64,000 nucleotides of DNA from Myotis daubentonii. Taxonomy: Eukaryota; Chordata; Mammalia; Chiroptera; Vespertilionidae. The position numbers and the translations under genes were made by a program. Below the pieces are notes generated by a model that was not told the origin of the DNA, did not search any database, and worked only from the letters and a program-made list of their open reading frames with translations. The stretch is taken from NCBI RefSeq assembly GCF_963259705.1, contig NC_081841.1:88983063-89047062 (forward strand), read 5' to 3'. Numbering within the stretch: position 1 is the first letter of the stretch; the number at the start of each line of letters is the position of its first letter. Below are positions 25,490 to 35,062 of the stretch, one piece after another.

Positions 25490-25610
25490 TCTAAGTATCA
25501 TATATGTATTAATTTCTTTAATCCTCAAAATAGCCCTATGAGGTAGATAATATTTTTATCCACATTTTACAAAAGAAGAAACTGGGATCTCTAAAATTTA
25601 AATAACTTAG
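25490..25610 (-). repeat. MIR fragment
   Basis: TCCTCAAAATAGCCCTATGA followed by GGTAGATAATATTTTTATCC and ACATTTTACAAAAGAAGAAA matches the reverse complement of the MIR 3' half. Confidence 0.7.
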
Positions 25611-25804
25611 AAAAATGCTTTTATGAGGTTTAATATAATAATGCAGGGGAAAAAAGCCCAGTATAGCTGCTAGCACAAAGTAAAGTTTATACAATCTAAT
25701 TTTTTTTCCTGTTATGTTAATAATACAAGGGTAAAAGTAATCATTTCACCAAAAAGATAACTACCATAGAGCTGGGAGAATGGCATACATTTTTCTAATT
25801 CTTT

Positions 25805-26025
25805 TTTTTAAAAAAATATATTTTATTGATTTTTCACAGAGAGGAAGGGAGAGAGATAGAAAGTTAGAAACATCGATGAGAGAGAAACATCGATCAGCTG
25901 CCTCCTGCACATCTCCCACTGGGGATGTGCCCGCAACCCAGGTACATGCCATTGACCGGAATCGAACCTGGGACCCTTCAGTCCGCAGGCCGACGCTCTA
26001 TCCACTGAGCCAAACCGGTCTCGGC
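25805..26025 (-). mobile_element. VES SINE, well preserved
   Basis: Typical tail TTTTATTGATTTTTCACAGA, body, B box GGAATCGAACCTGGGACC and head GAGCCAAACCGGTCTCGGC. Target duplication around TTTTTCTAATTCTT on both sides. The open frames across it are only SINE sequence. Confidence 0.95.
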
Positions 26026-26114
26026 ATTTTTTTCTAATTCTTAAAATGTTTGACAACAAGAAGTTAGAAGTTAGGTAAGTTCAGCAAATGCTCATTTATT
26101 ACTATTATGTGAAA

Positions 26115-26330
26115 AATAACATATTTTTAAAATTTAATTTTTATTGAACTTATTTGGGTGATACTGGTTAATACAATTATATAGGTTTCAGGTGTACAAG
26201 TATATTATATTGTGTGTTCACCATCCAAAGTCAAGTCTTCTTCCCTCACCATTTATCTATCCATCCCTCCCCCCACCATACTGTCGTCCATTTCTATGAG
26301 TTTTATTATTATTATTATTATTAATCTCAT
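26115..26330 (-). repeat. L1 3' UTR fragment, antisense
   Basis: ATTTTTATTGAACTTATTTG and AGGTTTCAGGTGTACAAGTA are the reverse complement of a mammalian L1 3' untranslated region. Ends in a (TTA)n run at about 26304-26325. Confidence 0.75.
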
Positions 26331-26339
26331 CACCTTTTA

Positions 26340-26610
26340 GGAATACTACTCAGCCATAAAAAAGAAGTAAATCTTACCCTTTGCTATAGCATGGATGGAC
26401 CTGAAGAGCATTATGCTAAGTGAAATAAGCCAGTCAGAGAAAGACAAATACCAAAATATTTCACTCATATGTGTAATCTAATGAGCAAAGTAAACTAACA
26501 AACAAAATAGAAACAGACTCATAGATAGATTATAGACTGACAGCTGTCAGAGGGGAGGGAGATGGCAGGAAATATATACTTATAATGTATGTTAGTTTTC
26601 TAATAATATA
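26340..26610 (+). repeat. L1 3' end fragment, sense
   Basis: GGAATACTACTCAGCCATAA, then CATGGATGGACCTGAAGAGC and AAATAAGCCAGTCAGAGAAA are the end of L1 ORF2 and the start of the 3' UTR. It faces away from the preceding fragment, giving a head-to-head arrangement. Confidence 0.85.
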
Positions 26611-26910
26611 TTATTTGATTAAAAATAAGGATGTTTCATTTTATTTTTATATCTTTTTAATCCTTGATCTAGAGTGAGCATATGACAGTCTGAGGAGTTT
26701 TGTATTTCCTGAGCTGAGAAGCTAAGCGGGTTTTGCCACATATGATGTAAACCAGGAGTTTTCTGTAAAAGTCCAGGTAGTAAGTACTCTGGGCTTTGCC
26801 CTCCATGTGGTTTCTGTTACAACTACTCAATTTTACCATCATAGCACAAAAACAGCCATAGGTCATCCTATATAGTAAGAGGGGAATATGCTAATTATCT
26901 GTTACGCCGG

Positions 26911-27140
26911 TAAGTCACAACCAGATCAGCCAGGCTGCGTCCCTGCCCTCTGCTCAGGCAGCTGCAAAGCTCACGAGGGGCAGGACGCACTGTCCAGGCA
27001 CCCGGTGTGGACCGTCGGCGGGTCCCTGGATGGAGGGATGGACGGTGGAGGCTTTCCGGAGGGAGGTGCTCCTGCTTTGCGGCAGCAGTGCCCAGGCTGC
27101 GCTGGCCTTGGCCACCCTCACTGGGCTGGGCATCCCAGGT
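26911..27140 (+). other. GC-rich exon-like segment inside the Helitron
   Basis: After the Helitron 5' end, a GC-rich stretch has an open frame from ATG at 27030 (MEGWTVEAFRREVLLLCGSS and on) running to ATCCCAG|GTAGGG at about 27138, a good 5' splice site. Upstream lacks an obvious acceptor, so it could be a first exon with promoter. The protein is not recognised. It may have been captured with PBX2 or in a separate event. Confidence 0.35.
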
Positions 27141-27572
27141 AGGGAATGGGAGCCCGATGGCGGTGGGGAGGCCGGGGGAAGGGGGGGGGGGGGCAGCAAA
27201 CACCTGGCTGGGGATGAGCCCTGGGCTGGGGGTTAACGCCCTCCACCCAAGGGAAGCTTTAAGAGGGAAGGAAGGCTCCTCCCTCTTGCTCACCCCCCCC
27301 CCCCCACACACACACACCCACCCCTGCCTGGGCATCCTCTCTCTCTGGCTCCATTTTCTCCCCTGCCAGGGCCAGGGTTCTTGTTGGGGGCCCAGTCTGT
27401 ACCCCAGGTCTCCCTTAAGAGTCAGGGTGAACCCTTGGGGGAGCCAGGAGATTGGCGGGGGTCGGGGCAGAGGGACCAGCAGCCTAGCAAGTCTGGGGGG
27501 AAGTAACCAGGTGGGGGAGGGGTGGAATAGGCAGGGGCCTCAGGGGCACCTCCCCCCCCCCACACACACACT

Positions 27573-29462
27573 ATGGATGAGCGGCTGCTGAGGTCGCCCC
27601 CTCCAGGTGGGGGCCGGGGGGATCTGGGGCTGGTGGGTGGGGAGCCTGGGGGCCCTGGCGAGCCTCCTGGTGTGGATGGGGGGGAGGGAGCAGGCGTTGT
27701 CCCAGGAGGCCGAGGGAAGCATGACATTGGGGCCATTCTGCAGCAGATAATGACCATCAGGGACCAGAGCCTGGACGAGGCCCAGGCCAAGAAACACGCC
27801 CTAAACTGCCACCGAATGAAGCCAGCTCTCTTCAGTGGCCTGTGTGAAATCAAGGAGAAGACCGGCCTCGGCACCCGAAGCTCCAGGAGGAGGAGCCGGT
27901 GGACCCCCAGCTTATGCGCTTGGACAACATGCTTCTGGCTAAGGTGTGGCTGGGCCTCAGAAAGGTGGGGGCAGCTTCTGGGGGCGGCGTGTCCCCTGAC
28001 AACTCCATGGAACACTCGCCCAGATCCGCTATATCTGCCACTCAGAGCTGGAGAAGTATGAGCAGGCATGTAACAAGTCCAGGAACCACGTCATGAATCT
28101 GCTGAGGGAGCAGAGCCGCACGAGGCCCGTGGCACCCAAGGAGACAGGGCGGGTGGGAGCATCATACACCGCAAGTTCAGGCCACCCCGATGCAGCTCGG
28201 GCAGAACACCTGCGAGGCCGTCATGACCCTGCGCTCCCGGTTCCTGGATGCCAGATGGCAACGCCGGAACTTCAGCAAACAGGCCACCGAGGTCCTACAT
28301 GAGTATTTCTATTCCCACCTGAGCAACCCGTATCCCAGTGAGGAGGCTAAGGAGCAGCTCGCCAAGAAGCGTGCATCACCGTCTCTCAGGGCTCCAACTG
28401 GTTTGGCAACAAGCGGATTCGCTATAAGAAAAATAGCGGAAAGTTTCAAGAGGAGGCAAACATCTATGCTGTCAAGACCGCCGTGTCTGTCACGGGGGGT
28501 GGGGGGTGGGGGGGTGGGCACAGCCGCACCAGCTCCCCGACACCCCCTTCCTCCGACACCCCCTTCCTCCGCAGGCTCTGGCGGCTCTTTCAATCTTTCA
28601 GGGTCTGGAGACATGTTTCTGGAGATGCCCTGCTTCCCAGGTGGAATCACTCTAACACTCAATGGGCCCAGCGGCTACGGAGATAACCTCGTAGAGGCCA
28701 GATGGACAGCCCTCGGGAAATGAGGGCAAACGGCGCTGAAAGGAGGCTGTGACTCCGTCCTCAATGACGTCCCCAACAGAAGGACCAGGGAGCGCTCATT
28801 CTGACACTTCCCACTGCTCTCACCCATCAGGCCAAAGGGTGGGGGCTCAGAGGTGACTGGATGAGAGGACAAAGGCATCCAGAGGACAAGCCCCAGACAC
28901 AGGAGAAGCACAAGATGGAGAAGGGCAAATGGGGTCGCCCTACACTAGCTGACTCAGTTCTGGGGTTGCTGACTACATGGCAAGGCGAAGGGGGTCCCCT
29001 AAGGGGAAGGTGGGGTCTGCCTCCTCTTTTTTCCCTTCTTTTCAATCTTTTTCTTTCCCCATTTCTTACACAGAAACACACCCAGAAGTCTATCTTTCAG
29101 ATCCTCTCTCTCTCTCTCATAGACACATACACAACTATTATGTTTCTTTCTCTCATATATAGATACACAACTATTGTTTCTCTATAGACACATATACATT
29201 GTCTCTCTCTCAGACACACATATGACTATTCTCTCTCTCTCTCTCTGGTTTCACCCATTCTCTCTCCCCCACCCCTTATCTGCTCTGGGATCTGTGGAGA
29301 TGCCAGCCTTGCCCTATCTACCAGAGATGCCAAAAATGGGGACACACTCCCTGTGCCTCCCACCCCTCCCACCCTTCCCACCCCTCCCACTCCAGACGGC
29401 TTTATTATCTCATATGCAGCTCATCTCAAACCAATAGAATTGCTCAGTGAAAAAAAAAAAAA
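27573..29462 (+). pseudogene. PBX2 processed pseudogene
   Basis: The ATG at 27573 opens a frame [20 protein letters not shown] typical of PBX2, a TALE homeodomain transcription factor that partners HOX proteins. The PBC domain ([20 protein letters not shown]) follows. The homeodomain lies at about 28250-28440, with the TALE signature [15 protein letters not shown] and recognition helix [15 protein letters not shown]-terminal serine-rich part ([12 protein letters not shown]) ends near 28806. No introns remain from the multi-exon parent. At least five frameshifts are visible (about 27885, 28018, 28160, 28183, 28368), the last inside the homeodomain, and an alanine-rich run and a few residues near 28018 are lost. 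A long 3' UTR runs to a 13-14 base A tract at 29449-29462. The 5' limit is unclear, possibly near 27275. It lies inside a Helitron in the same orientation and is non-functional as a protein gene. Confidence 0.9.
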
Positions 29463-30105
29463 GAGGAAGGAGGGAGGGAAAAACTTTATAAAGGAGTCAG
29501 TAGACAGCAGAGTTAAAGAAGGAGAGAGGATGTATGAGTGAACTGTAGGAGCTATAATGAAAATCAAGTATAATTGTGTACTGGGGACAGATTTTAAAAG
29601 TAAGAGTCAGAGAAGAAAACAGATTAATGATAGTGAATAATTTAGGCAGGTAGATAGATATTAAAACAGTGGAAGTAAGTAGAGAAGAATGTATGGGAAA
29701 GGTAGGATGAGAGAGAAAGAGGGAGGAATGAAAAGTTTTAAAGGGGAGCCAGTAGAGCTTGAAAGGAGAATGGGAAGAAGGAAGAAATGGGGGAGGGAGC
29801 AAAGCAGGTCTGAGGGAGGAAGTGAACAAAAAATTAAGGTGGGAAGGAAGGAAAAGGGGAGGGAGGGCAGGGGTAAAGATAAAGGAAAGAAGGAATGTGG
29901 GAAGGGAGGGAGGGTAGGAGAAAGACCGAAAGAAGGATGATGAAACAGAAGTAGGAAATAAGGAGGGGAAAAAAGTTTATAAATGATGAGTCAGTAGGAA
30001 AAAGTGTTACATAAAGGAGAGAGAAAAATGGTGTGAGAGGGAGAAACCAATAAGGGAGTCAAATACAATTGTGTGTGAAGAGGCTAAAATTAAAAAAGAA
30101 AGTTA
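29463..30105. repeat. Purine-rich degenerate tandem repeat, about 240 bp period
   Basis: Almost entirely A and G on the plus strand. A motif of GGGAAAAACTTTATAAAGGA type followed by GTCAGTAG-like sequence recurs at about 29476, 29730 and 29965, and an AATTGTGT motif recurs at about 29571 and 30067. No gene; the frames are low complexity. Confidence 0.6.
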
Positions 30106-30109
30106 ATAG

Positions 30110-30245
30110 GGGTGACCAGGCCAGCAGGGGAGGGCAGTTATGGGTGTCCAGGCCAGCAGGGAAGGGCAGTTAGGGGTGACCAGGCCAGCAGGGGAAGGCA
30201 GTTAGGGAAATAGGCAGGCAGGTAGAATGGTTAGGGCAGGCAGGC
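30110..30245 (+). repeat. Helitron minisatellite units
   Basis: About three imperfect units of GTGACCAGGCCAGCAGGGGA type followed by GGGCAGTTA, then GGCAGGCAGGTAG-like units. Such arrays are typical of bat Helitron interiors and mark the return to Helitron sequence after the purine block. Confidence 0.75.
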
Positions 30246-30386
30246 AGGTGAGTGGTTAGGAGCCAGAGGTCCTGGATTGCGAGAAGGATGTCCAACTGCC
30301 TACCTGAGGACTCCTGGATTGGAGAGGGTGCACGTCGGGCTGAGGGACCGCCCCCCATTCATGAATTTTGTGCACTGGGACTCTAG

Positions 30387-31113
30387 TCCTATATAATAAA
30401 ACACTAATATGCAAATAGACTGAACAACAGAACGACCAGTGGAACGACCAGTCACTATGATGCACACTGGCCCCCTGTCTGCCCCCCTGTGGCGGTGATC
30501 AGGGGGTGGGGCCGGCGGACAGCGCCAGGTCGCCAGCCAAGACGGGTGCCAGCAGGGGCCTGCTGATCGCCCTGCCCACCAGTCTCCCCACAGATGGCCC
30601 AGATCACCAGCCTGGCATAGGGAACCTACCCTATATATTGTGAACAGTCTATTAGATTTAAAAATTAAAATCTGGCAAGGCTACTCTAACACTGAAAAAA
30701 ACAGGATGATGCAGCAATGACATGCATGGACTCTGGCTTGCACATTTTGTGGTCAGCCCTGATTCTCACACTTATAACAGTGTGACAAAGTCAATTACTT
30801 AACTTCTCTCCGCTTCAGTTTTTCCACCCATAAGATGGGGAAAATGGTATTACTGCATCAGAAGGATCATGTTATGTACTACTTTTTATAACCAGGGCAA
30901 AAAAATGTAGCTGCCCATACAACAGCAAGATACCTTTCAGTTGAAAAGTATGGTCACTGGTGCATGCAGTGTTCCAGATTGTGAAAGGGATGTCCGACTG
31001 CCAGTTTAGGCCTGACATCCCCCAAGGGGTCTCGGATTGCGAGAAGATGCACGCTGGGCTAAGGGACCTCCCCCAGGCCCCACGTGCATGAATTTTATGC
31101 ACCAGGCCTCTAG
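30387..31113 (+). mobile_element. Second Helitron, abutting the first head-to-tail
   Basis: Starts TCCTATATAATAAAACACTA at the base after the preceding CTAG and has a normal HeliBat 5' region (AGAACGACCAGT, CACTATGATGCACAC). A 3' region from about 30963 ends with GTGCATGAATTTTATGCACC and AGGCCTCTAG (CTAG 31110-31113), followed by T. Between about 30650 and 30960 is non-Helitron DNA with a MIR, so this copy too seems to hold captured sequence, or is two fragments around host DNA. Confidence 0.75.
30715..30875 (+). repeat. MIR SINE inside Helitron 30387-31113
   Basis: ATGGACTCTGGCTTGCACAT, CAATTACTTAACTTCTCTCC and CAGTTTTTCCACCCATAAGA follow the MIR consensus order. MIR is far older than HeliBat, so its presence argues for capture. 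Confidence 0.8.
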
Positions 31114-32090
31114 TGGGTGAATTATAATAAAACTTTATTTACAAAAACAGTTGGCAGGCAGTTTTTAGTCTGTGGATCTTCTACGTGCAATTCTAAAAAC
31201 TTCCATAGAGAATTTTTTTTTTTCCTGATTTCCTACTCAAGTTTGACATTATTGGGAAGTGCTCATTCATCAATGCAACATTGTTTCTCTATTTCCATGC
31301 CTATCTTTTCAGGGTTGTCATGACATTTAATATTGTACTTGGGTGGCTTCTGTGACAAAATAAAGACATAAGTAAACTGTGGCTTGGAAACTATTTAGCT
31401 GCTGTACTGTGTAGGACATGAAAGTCTGGATGGTTCAATGCTGGCGTCGCCTGGCTGTCCCTTAGAGAAGGCGGTCTCTGTATGAGCTTAGACAATTTCA
31501 CTAGAGATAAATGAACTATTTTGTCAAATTCAGCACTCGATCCAGTTTCATTATTTTAGAATAAAAAACTGTTTGGTGATAAGCTTTGTTTACACTTGGC
31601 AAGTGTTGCTTCCTTTTCTGAGAGGGGGAAAAAAAGACAAAAAAGCTCATAAAAATTTCAAAAAGCTTTTGACTTCAAATAGTTCTTGCAAAACTGCATT
31701 TGGATAAGTTAAGTGTGGAGGAATCAAAACCATATGGATTATACTTCTTTTAAAATAAACATTGATTCAGGAATTGAGGGAAAATTCTTAGAAAAGTAGG
31801 GTTTAGTCTTCACAGACTCCAAATAGTCAAAAACAACGTTAAGAAGTTTGATAAACTCAAGGCACAGCTGGTTTTACCCATTCTTAATTATAGTGTTTTC
31901 ATTGTATATCATGTAAAAATAAACAGTCACAGGAGTGGCCTACATTCAGTTACTTTAGAAGAGAGTGAAGATTTTTTATACATGCCTAGCATAACCTTTG
32001 CCCAAATTCTGGATTTGAGGTAAATCATATTAAAGTATTTGAAATGTTAAAATGTTAAGCACTTGTCACTCATCATATTTTATTTTAAAA
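31114..32090. other. Unique sequence, no gene seen
   Basis: Short open frames only. Confidence 0.45.
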
Positions 32091-32340
32091 CTAGAGGCCC
32101 AGTGCACAAAATTAGTGCACTGAGGGGGGTTTCCCTCAACCCGGCCTGCACCCTCTCACAGTCTGGGAGCCCTCGGACTGTTATGGTGCTTGCCAGCCAT
32201 GAGCCTGGCTTCTGTGGGAGCACACTGATCATCAGGAGGCAGCTCCTGCATTGAGTGTCTGACCCCTGGTGGTCAGTGCACATCATAGCAGTCAGTCATT
32301 CCGTTGTTTGGTCAATTTGCACATTAGCCTTTTATTATTT
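32091..32340 (-). mobile_element. HeliBat Helitron, 5' end incomplete
   Basis: Left end CTAGAGGCCCAGTGC with palindrome GTGCACAAAATTAGTGCAC. The right end stops at CCTTTTATTA, without the final TATAGGA. Both flanks read TATTTTAAAA, which looks like a target duplication, not usual for Helitrons. Confidence 0.85.
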
Positions 32341-32768
32341 TAAAATGTCCAGTCTTTTTCTCCAATCAGAATTAACAAAGCATTCTGAATTCTATACACG
32401 ATTTTCATAAGGTGACTTACTCTGATGTAACTCTATACATTCACCAAGATTAATATTTAATTTAATATTACATACTATAAGGCTTTTCAAGTTGACACAT
32501 AAAATTAACTATCACATGCTCTAAGATGTTAATTTCTTTGTGATAAATTGTGTAACTTAAAACATACTATAGAGAACCTGGGTGTATAAGCAGCTTTTCT
32601 ATGAAAATCATTGTCCCAGGGCCTTCAGTACATCTCTCATATCAAAACCACAATAAATAAGGATTTTTAAAAGGAAGATGTTTTCCTAAAATGAAACAAC
32701 ACATTCATCAGCCTTTCTTGTTGTGAGATTTTACACCATGTCAACTGAACAGGCTCAATTTTAGGTCA
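32341..32768. other. AT-rich unique sequence
   Basis: No gene or repeat recognised. Confidence 0.45.
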
Positions 32769-32774
32769 TTCATT

Positions 32775-32952
32775 ATTTTTTACAGAGAGGGAGGGAGAGG
32801 GATAGAGAGTTAGAAACATTGATCAGCTGCTTCCTGCACACTCCCTACTGGGTATGTGCCCGCAACCAAGTTACATGCCCTTGACTGGAATCGAACCTGG
32901 GACCGTTGAGTCTGCAGGCCAACGCTCTATCCATTGAGCCAAACCAGTTAGG
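32775..32952 (-). mobile_element. VES SINE, shortened
   Basis: Tail TTTTTTACAGAGAGGGAGGG, B box GGAATCGAACCTGGGACC and head GAGCCAAACCAGTTAGGG. Part of the body is deleted compared with other copies. Flanks share TTCATT. Confidence 0.9.
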
Positions 32953-34880
32953 GTTCATTTTTTTTTAATATGAAAAAATAGTAAAAAATATTCTATTGCT
33001 CTAAAACATCCAGCATGCAGTACAACTAATATTTTTAAATGATTAAAAGGAAAAAGCTACATTTCCTTTCTTGTGGTACTTCATATTTTGGTTTCTAGAT
33101 TAAGATGTTTTTAATATTCATTCAATATTGATTAAATACTGGCATCTTCCATATGAAAACTAAATTGAAAGCATATTTATTTTGCAAGCAAATATTAAGC
33201 AACATGTGAGTTAAAAAACCTAAGTTAAAAATTAGTGTACAAAATTTGTTAAATTAAGCACATGTAAAATGGACTAAAAATCATAAACCCTTATTCCTCT
33301 TTATTTATCAAGCATAAATGCTTTTTTCCCCTTCACATAAAAATTATAATTTTAAATTAATGGATGTTCATTTTCTTTCCCCCCTTGGTCTTTAAATTCC
33401 AAATAGTAGAGTCTAAGCTCTTGGCTTCATAAATGTGAATGGACCTTGGTACTTTTCCCCTGGGCGTCAAGGAGCATCACTTTTGGCAGAGTTCCATAAA
33501 AATTGTCAGATCATATTGATCAAAGAAATCAAAATAGCCCCTTAGCTCATTGCACTTTATTATTGATTATGCTGCTCTGTCACGTCAACTGGAAACAAAA
33601 GCTTCCACGAGGGTTTGAAGTCATTCTTTCTCAGGTGTGAGGAAGTTTGATTTAGTCTAAGGGTTGAAGCGTTTTTACATGCATGTCCAGCTCCCAGTCT
33701 GACCACAGTGTTCTGCATCCTGCTGCAGCGTCATCTTGAACATACCAGCTATAACCCATAATTGGTACCTTGAGCGCCAGTTTTTCCCTGTGACCACAGA
33801 ATGCAAAGGGAGTATTTCTGTCAGTCACAGTTATGTTCCCCCTCCAGGGTGATTTGGCATTCTTAATGCTATTTGAACCCCTGTTCTCTCCCTCAAAATT
33901 ATTTTTTAAACACATTTTAAACTAAAAGTAATTCCATTTACTAGGAATCCCATGCTATCGAGAAATATTGTGCTGAAATTATAATGATGCATAGTTCAGT
34001 AAAGATAAAAAATCATAAACTATCTTATTGAATAATAAAATGTATAATTTTAAAGATTAGACTGGAAAAATTGTACAAGAATGAAAGATAAGGAAACTGA
34101 GGAACGCTAAGACACCTAAATTACTCAGATCTCCCTGGTAGACATGACAACTTCTAATGCCTTATTAATTGCTCAGGGTTTATAACACCAGGTTTGCATG
34201 TTTGGTGAATGCCATATGTTGTAACATTTTCCCTATGATTCATGATGCACATTAGTATATTAAAGGCTCTGCAGTGAAGAATCTTGAGCTTGGTTATCTT
34301 TCTTTCTCTTTTACTAATTAATATCCCGACAGGCTAGTGCTTTCTGTAATACATTATTGGAAATATGATGCTAGATCCTGCAGCTGGTGTAAAGGATAAT
34401 CAATGGAGAAAAGGGATGTTTGCAGAGGAGAAAGGCAGTGGTGAGAGATCAAAAAGAGCACTAAAGAAAAGTACAGTGGTTTTTGATCAGGATTAAACAC
34501 TAGTGACCAGTGCTATAAAGTTGTAGGCAAAACGTATTAACAGCAATTTGGCTTCTTTCATCTGATTGTGAAAGAAAACACAAAACAGTTAGGAGAGATA
34601 ACTGTACTACCTGAAATTGGGTATTGTTTATTTTAGCAACAGCTAAAACTTTCTATATGTGAAGTTAGAAGGGGGAGATTGATTGAGAGAAAAAAAATTA
34701 GAGATCACAAACAAAGCTTCCAGTAAAGAGATTAGATAAAAGCACACAGGCTTATCATCTCTCCCTTCCAAAATCCAATATTGTTACAATCATATGGGAA
34801 GACTCATTATTGTTACGATGTCAAGTCTTTCCAAATTGACCTGTAGAGTCAAGGAAATCTCCATTTAAATCCTAGCAAGC
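32953..34880. other. Unique AT-rich sequence
   Basis: No gene, repeat family or terminus that I could support. Confidence 0.45.
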
Positions 34881-34884
34881 ATTT

Positions 34885-35062
34885 TTTGTGTGTGTGTGTG
34901 TGTGGAAATTGGCAAGCTGATTTTAAACTTCATATGGAAGTGCAAATAACCTAAAATAGTAAGGGGAATTTTGAAAATGAACCAAGTTGGAGGAATAATA
35001 CTACCAGATTTCTGGACTTATAAAGGTTCAGAAATCAAGACAGTGCAGTATTGGTGCCGTAA
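34885..35062 (+). repeat. (TG)n followed by an old L1 ORF2 fragment
   Basis: A short TG run at about 34885-34903 leads into GGAAATTGGCAAGCTGATTT, then AAGTTGGAGGAATAATACTA and ATCAAGACAGTGCAGTATTG, recognisable as sense L1 ORF2. Confidence 0.75.

Larger units (their letters stand above)
26866..30386 (+). mobile_element. 3.5 kb chimeric Helitron carrying a PBX2 retrocopy
   Basis: The 5' end TCCTATATAGTAAGAG plus GGAATATGCTAAT follows A (26865). The 3' end has the hairpin ATTCATGAAT, then TTTGTGCACTGGGACTCTAG, with CTAG at 30383-30386. Between them lie an exon-like GC-rich piece, an intronless PBX2 copy with poly(A), a purine-rich repeat block, and Helitron minisatellite units with a normal HeliBat 3' portion (about 30105-30386). 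It is far longer than the 200-700 base copies elsewhere. Either the Helitron picked up host DNA that already held the retrocopy, or the retrocopy landed in a Helitron. No helicase or Rep sequence is present. Confidence 0.8.

Noticed and set aside
25780..26059. Frames on both strands with an apparently conserved protein (shared with 56593-56813 and 60026-60208)
   Set aside because: They are translations of the VES SINE; the similarity is repeat similarity.
27573..28730. PBX2 as a functional retrogene
   Set aside because: At least five frameshifts, one inside the homeodomain, rule out a normal protein.
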